Source of the DNA: Laccaria trichodermophora
Taxonomy: Eukaryota > Basidiomycota > Agaricomycetes > Agaricales > Hydnangiaceae
Direction: 5' to 3'
Assembly (NCBI GenBank): GCA_018417955.1
Contig: JACTVC010000006.1
Span: 1,302,001-1,366,000, forward strand
Length of the DNA stretch: 64,000 nt
In this document: piece after piece, positions 19,079 through 30,076 of the stretch
Layout: every line of letters starts with the position of its first letter
Numbering within the stretch: position 1 is the stretch's first letter
Position numbers and translations under genes: made by a program
Notes under the pieces: model-generated
What the model was told of the DNA's origin: nothing
Seen by the model: the letters and a program-made list of their open reading frames with translations, nothing else
The model's database searches: none

Positions 19079-20674
19079 TCACAAGGAAGACATGGGGGGC
19101 ATAAAGTCTACAATCCGGATCTCAGCACCATCTAGGCCAAAGGAACGTACAACGAGTCGTCCTGCCATTGGGCAAAAATCATAGCGAACGCGAGACCTAT
19201 TTGATTCTTCCCAAATGGAAGATGTGACGATGGACTGAGTGGGAATGTTTGGGTGAGGTTTCAAAATGATGCCAACAGCAATATCACCTTCCCTTGTTGA
19301 ACGTGTTTGAAGAAATACATCTTCTGTTATGTGGAGTGGCCGTGCAACATCTGTGTCACGATAAGCAAGACTTTGACGATACGGGACAGAGCCGGAATGT
19401 ATGGGAAGGATATTCGGCAGATCAGACTCCTGCGACGTATCGACAGATTTGATTTGGTAGAGTGCTAGCATTGAAATTTCATCATAGTAAACACCAAATT
19501 GGTTCTGAGCAAGTTCCGGGAGCCAGCGTGAGGGCAGAGCTACCTTTGGCCCTCGCTCATCTATAGAGAGGTATGCCAGACGAAGCTTCGGTTCCAGTTC
19601 AATACGCGGCGCTTGGCCTTTGATCGACGGTGCCAGTTTAGGTATTGTCCACACGCGAAAATCGGTAGTATGGAATGTGATCACATTTTTATCGAAAATG
19701 AACACCTACAGGCAAGAATAAAGATTTGCAGTCAGAAATTGGACAGATGACATACCTCATGTACGTCGCCTGGTTCATGACGGGAAACAGCCCAGCTGAC
19801 ACCAAGCGTTTTTTCCGTGTACTTCCAGACTGTAAGAATTGTAGCTGCATATCGGTAACAAACCAAATAGTCTTTGGAACTGGTTATACGATTGTCGTAT
19901 CCAGAAAAACCCAAGGAGCCTAGTCGGCTGAAATGTGGGTCCTCAGAAGTCGGGTATATCTCATAGCAAGAGACCCTTCCAAAGAAATCAGTCTCAATAA
20001 TGGAAAATAGAAGTAACGGCTTACCTTCTATTCTTACTTCTATTTTGCTCATATGTAAAGACATAAAGAGTCTGAGTTTGATGCAGGCCGGATATGTTCG
20101 ACGCAGCTGGGCCTTGTGTCAGAGCCCGCCAAAGTGGCAATGGGTAACGATTTCATGTGTCCTCCAGCGTTGTAGCCTATATCCCAAAGGTGGACCTCCC
20201 CCTTGCGGTTTGAGGTGACGAGGAATCTACCACCAGGCACGAGGTGGACTGTGAGTATCTTAAAATGAGGAGTAAACAGGCGAGTGAGGAAGGGTGTGAC
20301 TCCGGCGGCCTTCTGTAAACGAGCCCGTAATCGACGAGGGGAGAGAACTGCATGTTCCAAGTCGTCATTCGACATTTGTTCCACCGGAAAACTGGGCAAA
20401 AACACGCCCTGTGCGATGCTGATGTTCCGGAGGGCGTCCATCCACACAATCCGCGACCGAGTGGCGCCAGAAAGACGTTTACATGTCTGTAAAAACAACG
20501 CTTAGGAGAACACAACTTTTGCACGAAATGAGGCGTAGAGACACTCACGAACCGCAAGGCGAGTATATCGACTGGGTCCAAAAACAGTTGGATGAGAGTG
20601 AGGAGCTCCAATGGACCGTTAGCGAGAAGCTTCCCAACGCCGGTCAAGGACGAGGAATTTCCAGGAGATTCCGT
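19079..20674 (-). pseudogene. F-box protein, copy B (decayed)
   Basis: This is a close tandem relative of copy A along its full length, including introns and flanks. It has two disabling changes. The ATG used in copy A is ACG here (20672-20674), and the in-frame stretch upstream reaches a stop before any ATG. A two-base deletion near 20064-20068, relative to copy A's SDSLYVF codons, shifts the frame to an early stop. The downstream exons (ISCYEIYPTSEDPHFSRLG; VITFHTTDFRVWTIPKL) remain open and well preserved, so decay is recent. A non-AUG start plus altered splicing cannot be excluded without transcripts. Confidence 0.75.
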
Positions 20675-20759
20675 GTCGAGCGAGCTGGTGACATGTCACA
20701 GCAGGAGTACGAGCACGTGATGTGACATATCAGACGCGTCGCATTCTTGACGCGTCGTG

Positions 20760-21558
20760 TTAACTTGAAGTATGCCAACATCAAACTAAATAGACTGAAA
20801 AAAGCCAAAAACATGCCAGTTTGCAAACGCATTGTATTTTGCGCAAGTTGCATACGACCGCCTCGCCTCCGCTACTCTATCCTCCGCCAATCTTCGCCAT
20901 CCCGAACCAATCCCCAACCTTCAAATTGGTGCCAAGAAGTGGAAGTATCCCAACATCGAAACCTCGTGTACTAATACATAGTTGTCTTGACAGAAATGCA
21001 TAAAATTTATGCAGAAAATCGCGTGACTTCTGTAAAAAAAATTGCATAGATTGACAAACCTCCGCGCTCTCCTTCGCCATTTTACAATTTCCTTCATATA
21101 TATGACATGCATCGATAAGCAGGATGAGGTGCTGGAAGATCGGTCTCGCAATCGAGTCGACGGATCATGTCTTGCGAAAGTTGTGCTCACTGGCAGTTCA
21201 ACCGATATCGATTGTGAGTACATCATTCGTACACCATTTGATCGTACGATCGTGACGCTTACTTGCACAATTGAGGCGACAGTACAGCACTAGATGTGCC
21301 CGGATCTCTTCCCGAATAACCTGTGGACTCGTCGAAAACCTGAAATTCGAAAGAGACGCTGCTGAATTCATATCGATATCTATGACGCCCTAGAAAACCC
21401 ACCCCATCTCGTCCCTGGTAAAATAGACGTTTTGCGTTTCCTGAACAATCTACCATCTTTGGTTCACGCAAGTCCCATATATATTACCACCGTCGTCCGT
21501 GTGTTGTTAATGAACTGTGTGTGATATGCGTATCACACCCGATACGATCTTGCTGGTA
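20760..21558. other. Intergenic, no gene supported
   Basis: About 800 bp. Short open frames on both strands lack ATG starts or domains. It contains a few AT-rich stretches (21000-21060) and several repeated gatatcgat-type words. I see nothing that can be named. Confidence 0.5.
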
Positions 21559-22820
21559 CTATGAAGTCTTATTCAAAAAAACCCAACCAAAAGTCCTAAC
21601 CTCCTCCCCCTTCTTCCCAAAATAAATCTCAGTCTCGTATACCCAATTCACCGTACCAGCAATGAAGCCCCTTAATCCACTCACGTACCTCTCCACCTCT
21701 TTCCTCTTTTCTTTTTTTTCATCTTGTTGTTGTTGGTCCTCGGGGGGTGCAGGATCAAAAATCGTACCAAGGATCCATGCGAGTGGGTTCGAGCTTGAGC
21801 TTAAGTTTGAATAAGTTTCAGGCTTGAGGGATGCTAGAAGGTGAGATTCGGCGGTCCGGAACGAGGTAACCGCGTCTTTGAGCATGGTACCAGCGAGGTT
21901 AACGGCGCCTTGTATAGATAGAGATTTGTGCTGCATGAGGACTGCTACGAGGTTATATTTGCACCCGTGGGATTGGTCGATTTGGTATGCGCATATGTCC
22001 TATGCATGCCCACCAACTGATCAGCCACAGGAACTTGAAGCGGGTGCATTATTCGATGAAAATGCTTACGAGTGACCAGGTGTATATGTCGATCGTAGCT
22101 TGGGTAAGGGTTTCGATGTGTGAGTTTTCGTTTTCCTCGTCTGGTATACTGAATATTTCGAGAAGTTCGGAGAGGAGGAGTAGGATACGTGTTCCGCTGA
22201 TGTCTCGACGGAGATGGATGTATTCGTCTAGGGATGGTGTGTGGTTGTTGTGCTTTACTCCTACAACTGTTAACTGCGCGTTACGGTAGGTGGTTATGGA
22301 ATGTGTGAAACGCGTGAGCCATGTTGGTGAGATGATGCCGGATGAGGTTTGGTATGCGCGTGTGATTTGCGGGACGATGCTATGTAGATGAGTTGATAAG
22401 AATGAAATGAACGGAAATGGATGGACGGACGCACTGCTTGAAGAGAGTATGGGATGCGAGTATGTCGATGCCGGTAACGCTGTTTTCCGGTGCTGTCGTC
22501 CACGGTGGGTCTTCATCAGAGGAGGAGAAGACCCGAGCGTTGGAGATGAAAAGCAATGTCAAAAAATCAGTCAGGAGGCGTAGTTGCGGTGCATCGCATC
22601 TCGGAAAACACAGAGCTGCTAGTAAGCCAATCTTCATGGACGTTAGCCCGCTATGTTCACGAGGAGAAAGCACGGGTGTGCCATTATCGGTGTCCGTGAG
22701 ATTGGATAACCATTTCTGTGAGCATTCTGAAACGAATCTGCAGCTGTGGTTTGTGTGGAGGTCAAAGTCGTCAGTGAGAGCAATAAGGTCGATGACTTGA
22801 AAGCTGTTCGCTGAGGACAT
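21559..22820 (-). CDS. Terpene-synthase-fold protein lacking canonical catalytic motifs
   Basis: The fold assignment to fungal class I sesquiterpene synthases rests on several blocks. The N-terminal FQVIDLIALTDDFDLHTNHSCRF corresponds to the usual IPDLL...L.TNPHC. Further blocks are GLLAALCFPRCDAPQLRLLTDFL, SLDEYIHLRRDISG, HGCKYNLVAVLMQHKSLSIQ and a C-terminal NWVYETEIYFGKKG. Metal and diphosphate motifs have changed. The aspartate-rich D(D/E)xxD site at residues 93-97 reads SNARV, the NSE/DTE motif reads LDICAYQID (Asn to Leu, Ser to Ala, Glu to Asp), and the terminal RY pair reads IY. Three or four exons all keep frame (introns gtgcgt...catag and gtaagc...catag). Either the gene is a young pseudogene with an open frame or it encodes a non-catalytic or divergent homologue. 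Confidence 0.75.
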
Positions 22821-22964
22821 AATTCTTTACATGATTGTGGTTGTATTGTTCACCAATTTGGGATTCTCAGGGTCGTCAATTGACCGGACCGGAGCTATTT
22901 GAGATCAAACATTTATGTCTTTTCTTTCTCACATGGACCACCGTTGACAACTCTGGCGCTCCCA

Positions 22965-25900
22965 ATGGCCACCAACGATTTTCGCAATGACGGGTACTCA
23001 TTTCCCCCCCTCAAGTATATAAAAAGTACTAACACTTTATCCAATAGGTTCTCGTCAGACTCGTTCTATCCACCAATCGACAAACCCCCCTCTGGCCCCC
23101 TTATCTTCAACAACACAAATCCATCCACATACTCTACCCATCCCGACGAACATACCCCAACCAGCCCAACCACCCCCACTAAAACAAGACCACGGCCAAC
23201 CCGCCAAAAATCCACCCAACCCACGCCCAAACACTCTCGATCTCCAACAGAATCCAAGCGCTCCAGCGTCAGTGCCACCCAAAGCCAAGGCCCGACCTCC
23301 CGTCACAGGCGCGAACGCGAACGCGCCCTGGCGGATATACCAACGGAAACCCTTATCCAACTAGTCATCAATGAAGAACTCGAAGCTCAAGAGACGAGAA
23401 AGGTCTTGAGCACCACTTTTGCCCAGCTAGAGGCCTCGAAGCGCAAGGCTGAGCAGGCTGAAGCGAGGGGGCGCATGTTGGAGGACGAAAGGGAGGCGCA
23501 GGCGTTGAAGATCACTCAGGCGATTCTTGACGCCCAGAGGGAGTCGGCAAAGGCCAAGGAGGACGTAGCAGTCTATCAATTGAAACTCGCTCATGCAGAG
23601 CAGGAAATGTATGTCCCGTTTCCATCTCTTCTTTTTTTTGTAATCTTTCCTTATCTATCTACACAGTCAACGTGCTAAAGAAGTAGTCCACGCCGTCGAA
23701 AACGAGCGTGACGATGCCGAACGAGCAGCAGTCAAAGCGCGCAAAGTGGCTCGAGAACTAAAAGAACGCACCGTTGTCCAACTCGCACGCGAAGAAGGTC
23801 GAAGAGCCGGTTTCGAAGAAGGCATCCGACAAGGCCGACTCCTCGCCACCGTTGAGATCGTCGAACAAGCCAAACCTATCCCTCCAAGACTGCTGGGGGA
23901 CGGCACGGCGTTCATCGAAGAAGCTGCTACGGATGAACAAGGGAGGTCCCCTGATTCTGAAACTCACCAATCACACTCGAGAAGGAAACATGGGGGTAGA
24001 AGCGCACGCGCTACGCCACGGACTCAACGTCGGTCCTTGGATACGAGCATGACCACTTCGCGTAGTCGGAGCAGTGCACCTACGAGTCCTACTTCCATAG
24101 AAGCAGAATCCTCCGCAGCTGCCCTGCGTGCGATTGAGGAGAGGGAACGGGAGAGGGTGCAGATGCGCCTGAAGATGCTTGAAAGGGACTTGGAGCACGA
24201 AAAGGAAAAAGCGGCCCAGGTTGAAAGGGAACGGGAAACGGAGCGGCGACGCGAAGCTGAGAGACTACGAGAGCTTGAACGAGAGAAAGATAGAGTAAGG
24301 GAAAGGGAGCAAGCTAGGCTAAGAGAGTTGGAGGCGGAGAGGGAGAGGGAGAGGGAGGCAGCTGCTAGGGAACGAGAGAGGGAACGGAGGCTTCGAGAGA
24401 AAGAACGGGAAAGCGAGGAACGGGCTAGGGAGAACGAGCTGAAGGTTATCGAGCGGCAGAAGCGGGAGCTTGAGAGGGAAAGGGAGGAGAGGGAGAGGGA
24501 GAAGGAGAGGTTGAAAGAAACTGAACGAGCGCTCCAGCGGGAGAGGGAGAGGGATAAAGAGTTGGATAGGGAAAGGGAGAGGGAGTTGGAGAGGGAACGA
24601 TTGAGGTTGCGTGCTTTGGCTTTGTCTGTGGAGGAGCAGGATTCGGAGGGGGATGAAGGGGCACAGACACCCAGAGCGACCTCGAACCAACTGCAGTACC
24701 TCGCTATGCCACCACCGCCAGTGATCGTCATGCCAGCAGCAGACACACCCATGCCCGTCCCCATGCCCTTCCCTTCCGTTTCTGGCTCTACACGACACTA
24801 CCCCTTCCAACAACAACGCACCACCTCTTCAGGGTCTTCCTCTCAAGACCATAGGAATCCACGCAGAAGACGTACCTCTGACTCGGGCTCGTCTTCTTCT
24901 GATATGACCCAGTTTGATATATTGACGTTCCCTAACCCTCGTGAGGAGAGGGAGAGGGAGCAGAGGGAGCGAAAGTTGAGTGCTATCCCTGAGGTTGCTA
25001 GTTCGAGGGGGGATAGTCCTAATACGAACATGAGCATGGATGCGGATGAGCCGACGTGGGTGAGGAATCCGCCTGTTGATCATACCAAGGTTCAAGGGTA
25101 TGGTACTGGTGTGGATGGTTGGAGGTCGGGTGTTGCTGGTGGTGTAAGTCACTTTTTTTTTCCTGAAAGAGTTTGAGAGTGCTAATGATGGTTTTTTTGC
25201 TTGCAGTCACATTACCAGCCTGCATACCAACCTGATGATGCCAGAAATAGAGGCCAGTTCGATCAGAGCTTGCTCACGCCCGCGTCGAATTTGACGAGGA
25301 GGTCGTCGAGTAGTAGTTCACAGTACGATATCAATGTAGAGCCACCTGTACGTCTTCTTTTTCCTCCTCTTCCTTCCCTTTATCCTCTTGCTAACCCTCC
25401 CTCCCAACACAGTCCCCAGAAGTAAACCGCCCCTCATCCCGCGCAAGTTTCCACGAACCAGAAACAAGCCAAAACCCAAACTTCCTCTCACCAAACCACC
25501 GACCTGCGCCCCTCCCCGTCTCCTCAGGCCGCCAACAGACACGTCAAAGTGGTGATATTCCTACTGTGCCTAATTCTCCAGTTTTGGATGCGAGTGGTTT
25601 ACCCCCCGGATTCGTGCCTCAGAGCTTTACGAGTCCCAGTCCAGCTGCTGGTGGAGGGGGCATGACGCCGATATATGGTCCCTCTCGTCCATCGTCCACA
25701 GCTCCTGGTCCGAAACCGTCCATCTATGCGAACCCCACACGTGAGAGTGCGGAAGGACAGGGACAAGGCTTTGTCGCCCCTGCTCCTCCTGCGTTTTCGT
25801 TCACCCCTAGGTCTTCACAGAATTTCTTGCCTGTTATTCCTGATGCCCCTTCTTCTGCTGCTGCGGGCCCAAGGGGTCCTTTGGGTCCTGGGATGACGCC

Positions 25901-26804
25901 TAGGGCTGGAACCAACGGCCTTCCTGGAGGATCTGGCTCTGGGATTTACGGTCGACCTAATACGGAAGGGACCTACGAGACTCCCAGACGGGAGGGCAAC
26001 GGGGGTTTACCAGGAGGAGGAGGGGTGTATGGTCGACCCTCTGAAGGGCAGACATACGACCCACCAAAGCCAAGTAGTGCCTATTCTAGCACAGCAAAGT
26101 CGTACATGTCACACATGCCTGATCCTGTTATACCCTCCGCTGAGACGTTACGCCAGACGCCTAGGCAGAGGGCCGTGGTGCCTAGTATGACGCCTAGAGC
26201 TACTGGGAATAACGCTCTTCCTGAGTCTGGGGCTGGTTCAGGTATATATGGACGACCATCAGAGGGACAAACGTACGATGCAGGGAGTGCAACGCCCAGG
26301 TCGACGTTCCCAGGTGGATTAACGCCTCTTTCCAATACACAAGGTTTGCCAGGGATCTATGGAAACCCATTGAATTCAGAGGCCCAGACGCCCCGGACTG
26401 CTTCTCAAGGATTGCCCGGCGGGATCTACGGACGCCCTAACGAGGGTGGTGGTGCTGGAAGTGCGACTCCAAGGCAGGGTATGACGCCCCATTCTTCTAC
26501 GCATGGGTTACCGCCCGTTAGTGGGATATATGGCCGCCCGACGACGGATCCGAGCGCGACGCCAAGGCAGGGGATGACGCCTTTGCTTGGTGGTGGTGGG
26601 TCTGGGTTCCCTGAAGCGAGTGTGCCCACGACATTTGGTGGTGCAGGTGATGATGCAGGGTGGGGAGGGAATGGGGGGGATGAGGATGGGTTTGATGCTG
26701 CTACGCACCAAAATACGTTCCTCAATTCTGCGGTGGGTTCTTCTAGTTCTGGGGCGGATAATAAGGCTGCGCCTGGGAAGACGAAGAAGAAGAAGAAGCG
26801 GTAG
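22965..26804 (+). CDS. Large coiled-coil and repeat protein, uncharacterised
   Basis: The protein has about 1,170 residues over five exons. The start MATNDFRNDG joins by an intron (gtactc...caatag) to FSSDSFYPP. It has a Pro/Ser/Thr-rich N terminus, then a long coiled coil with TLIQLVINEELEAQETRKVL and KEVVHAVENERDDAERAAVK. A central block of alternating Arg/Glu (24140-24600) could form a single alpha helix. A Pro/Ser-rich linker follows, then a C-terminal array of degenerate repeats of the form TPR...GLPGG..GIYGRP...TY (25900-26580), and a basic tail ending KTKKKKKR. No enzymatic domain is seen. It may be a structural or cytoskeleton-associated protein of basidiomycetes. The nearest annotated relative is unknown to me. 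Confidence 0.75.
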
Positions 26805-27149
26805 GGAGGGATTTGATGCGCTCAAGAAGGTTGATCTATGACTCTTTTTATTCTTATGATTTTCTTTTGTGGTTTTACTGAGTACCACCCTTTTTTGGTT
26901 TCTTTGTGGATGGAATGTAATGCTGTAGAATTCTCACCTATACCCCTTTGTGTTCAGTAGTAATTTGTAGAGAATGAGACTTGGTTACTAACTCAAAGTC
27001 ATCGCTTATTACATCGAAAGTCTAAAATACTACAGTTTGACAAATCCACAACATGAGTTATTTAAGAATCAAGGTATGAAAGGAATGGACGGGTACAGGT
27101 CGTACCGCTACAAAAATATGGGGTATCACAATATGTAGATATCAGCCCT
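26805..27149. other. Convergent 3' intergenic region
   Basis: These 345 bp lie between the stop codons of two convergent genes. The region is AT-rich with T runs near the coiled-coil gene stop. It presumably holds both polyadenylation regions; no other feature is seen. Confidence 0.5.
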
Positions 27150-28759
27150 TCAAGACTTGCGCACTGGCACTAGGGGTTGTTGATACTCGGCACGAGAATT
27201 TCCCGGAATGTTGTCATATGAGGGCGGTAGGACATTTCCAACCACAGGATCCGCTGACCTTCCCCTTGCTAACGATCCCAAGTCATCACCACTAGCCGAC
27301 GTAGTAGCGTCCGACATCGCACGATCGCCAGAGATGGTAGAGGAGTATCGCTCTGATTGTATCCCCTGTTTACGTTCAGCCGCAGTTGGTACATAACTCG
27401 ACAACCCGTATTGCGTCACTCCAGGATCTACGAAGGGAGAAATGGTATTTCCATTCGAAGGGGAAGAGGCGTGTCCTGGTGTTTGTTGCCTCATATTGGC
27501 AGCAAGGGGCTCAGATGCGTAATTGGTAGGTAAGGCAGTACTTTGTGCAGTGGTAGCATTGCGTTTGCCAAACCAATAGAAAAAGGCGGCGACTGCAGAG
27601 AGCAGGATTAATCCGCCAATGACGCCCCCTGCGATGGCTCCGGCAGGAGATGACGACTTTGAGGAAGAAGTGGCTGACGCAGAAGAGGTTGACGTTGAGG
27701 AACTGTGAGCTCCAGTGGCCCCTGCCGTCTGTGATTTTCCTGAGCTTCCGGTAGAAGTGGATGTGGATGCAAATCCAGTCAAATTTGGCATGGTGGCGAG
27801 GGATGAAAAGGTTGGTGTGTAGGTAAGATAATCGAAGATGAAAGCCTGGCTGTTGGTAACACTTGTAACATTGACAACGAGCGTGTGGTTTCCTGATTGG
27901 AGAAAGTCGAAACCGTATAGCAGATAATTAGCTTGATCGCTAGAATTCCCCGTGAACTGGGGTGTACTTTGCGTGACTGTATATGTTTGAGAGAGGGGAG
28001 TACCGTCAAGAGTAAATGTCGCTCCAACTGAACCAAGTTTTTCCCAGCTCATGATTCCGTAGATGGACATAGAAGAACCTTTGGATCATTAGCAAAGTGC
28101 GAGTCGACGTCAAATGCGCTTACCAGTAAAACTGAATGAAAAAGAGTCCCCTGCAGTCACACTTCGCCGTGTACTGTTGTGATAAGGAAGACCGTGTGGC
28201 AAGCTGCCGGGGACAAACAAATCCGTGTTCCGTGTCCATGATCCAGTATACGTGATGGAGGGATTTTCATTATCGACAATAACCTTTGTACCAGCGAGGG
28301 GGGTATTGGGGCCTACAGTGACGACAGCGAAATCGAGCGCTGTACCCGCGATATGGCTCAAAGAAATGTTGTGCTTTCCCTCAGCTAATGTGGGCGATTG
28401 ATACCATTGGCGATACGACTGGGGAGAGGGATCGTTGTACGTGGTGTTGTATGGCGTACCACCGTCAATAGCGACTGTCAGGATCTGTGAATCCGTGAAA
28501 ACTGGAGCGGTGTTTCCAAAGAACGCGATGGAAATCCCTGTTGCAAAAGACTCAGAATCTGAGTAAGGTGCACCCACAGAAACTGACCTTGGAAGGACAA
28601 AGATGCCGTCCCCGTCCCATTACCGCCGATAGCGAATGCAGGATAGACGCAGGAGCCATTGTACCAACTTGGAAGGCTGCTAGAGGACCATGAACCCCCT
28701 CCGTAGGTCGCCCCGAGCGTTGTATCGTCAAAAATAAGCGAGAGAGATTGAGCAGCCAT
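27150..28759 (-). CDS. Single-pass membrane protein with beta-rich extracellular region
   Basis: This is a predicted plasma-membrane protein of a type common in Agaricomycetes. Two beta-rich, Asn-glycosylatable segments (about residues 1-330; TYGGGSWSSSS, ITYTGSWTRNT) resemble repeated jelly-roll-like units. A Ser/Thr/Ala-rich stalk follows, then one clear transmembrane helix (GAIAGGVIGGLILLSAVAAF), a short basic stop-transfer (WFGKRN) and a roughly 130-residue cytoplasmic tail with PPSYD. Three exons keep frame (introns gtcagt...caacag and gtaagc...). The ATG at 28759 gives MAAQSLSLIF, with no obvious signal peptide. The open frame upstream encodes a hydrophobic stretch but has only a GTG and no ATG, so an unannotated upstream exon is possible. 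Ligand and function unknown. Confidence 0.78.
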
Positions 28760-28858
28760 GATGGGGGAGGAGGATAGAAGGAGGATAGAAAAAATAAAAC
28801 ACCGTTTGTAGCCGCGTAGCCGTTTTGTCACCACGTCGCGTTTTAGCTAGGGCTATTA

Positions 28859-29370
28859 GACATCAAACGCCTGATGCGCCATTCCGTTTCGTGACAAAGG
28901 CGCCGTAAGTTCTCGTAAGTTCTGTTCTTCTGATGTTCCTCCGTGAAAAGTAGGTTTGGGACTCGGGAGTTCTAAGGCGATTCGATACGGAATAGCTGTG
29001 TCTCCGAAGCAGAAGCGAATCGCACACTTCGAAAACCAGAAAGAATGTTGGCCTTGCATCTGACACATAAGGAAGAGTCTGGTTAGATGCCGTGACCCTA
29101 GAAACCAACGGGAGTTCGGTGATAGGGCTCAAGGATGACATCGCCATTACTGATCCGACATCTCCAGTGGGCGCTGAAAATCTGATTAGTATCATGAGCT
29201 ATGAACAAATTAAGTAGTGCCTCTGTAAAAGGCAACGAGCCAGGAAGTCTCATGAGAGACGATGGTCGGTAGGACAAGTACGGATTCGCAGCCTGCAGTG
29301 CAGAATCCTGAAGTGAGACGAGGATGACTGCGGCAGATGACAGTATTGGTACGTTTGGCTTGGCCTGCAT
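28859..29370 (-). pseudogene. Possible gene relic or unresolved small gene
   Basis: There are three overlapping minus-strand open stretches: MQAKPNVPILSSAAVILVSL from an ATG at 29370, a middle segment with VSRVTASNQTLPYV, and a last one ending SRNGMAHQAFDV. They look protein-like but change frame without convincing splice sites. No domain is recognised. It could be a small multi-exon gene that I cannot resolve, or a decayed one. Confidence 0.3.
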
Positions 29371-30076
29371 CTCAAATGTTCACAGTGCTGATGAAACTCA
29401 TCTGTCTTGCCCCAAGTTTTGAGTAGAATGGCAAGCGTTAGTGCCGTTGCTCGTCTGGTAATTGTACATGTGTCCCTTAACTGGTGAACAGTTTCTCTTT
29501 GTACGGGCAGAAATACAGATTCGAAGTGCAGAATTTATCGATGCTTACAAGGAACTTGTGGCAAGTCTGTCCGTATCGTCACCTCGATTCCCGTGTATGA
29601 GGTGCGTATAACTGAAGCCTGACTGAAGCTTAGGCTGTTAGATGGCGGTAGCTAGTAACTCCAGTGAAATTTGAAGCTCCAATCCAGATGGCCCAGGCAA
29701 ATGAAGGCGAGAAAGAATAACGCCAGTTGGTGCGTAGCACAATATCTAGGTTGTACTTCATCGTGTTTGTTTTCGCCTTCAGTCGCGAGCTGGTGTGAAC
29801 GGAATAAAGAGGATGAGAGGAAAATAATTTAAATTGGGAAAAAAGAACGTGAGGTCGTCTCAATGCATATGGTGATAATCGTGCAGACTCTGGAATTAGA
29901 GGGGGAGAGAAGGAAAGTAAAAACACAAGGGGTGGAGACAGAGAGATAGAGATGGAGATAGAAAGTGTACTATCGGCGTAAGAAGCGTAAAAGAAAGAAG
30001 AGAGAAAAAAACCGGACAATATACCAACCAACCAACAACCAGCGACGAACAACCAAAAGCCCACACCCGCCTAGGC
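29371..30076. other. Intergenic, no gene supported
   Basis: About 700 bp beyond the epsin stop codon. It contains a purine-rich stretch with gagatagagatggagatag near 29940-29960. No ORF with support and no repeat is recognised. Confidence 0.5.

Noticed and set aside
20821..21293. Small plus-strand frames in the gap after F-box copy B
   Set aside because: They start at non-ATG codons or are short and have no similarity to any known domain.
24024..24764. A 246-codon Ser/Leu-rich open frame on the minus strand inside the coiled-coil gene
   Set aside because: It mirrors the A/G-only Arg/Glu coding strand. Purine bias removes stop codons on the opposite strand, and there is no domain or splice logic.
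28759..28834. Signal peptide extension of the membrane protein from an upstream GTG
   Set aside because: The codon is GTG, not ATG, and a stop precedes it. I kept the first ATG and noted the alternative.
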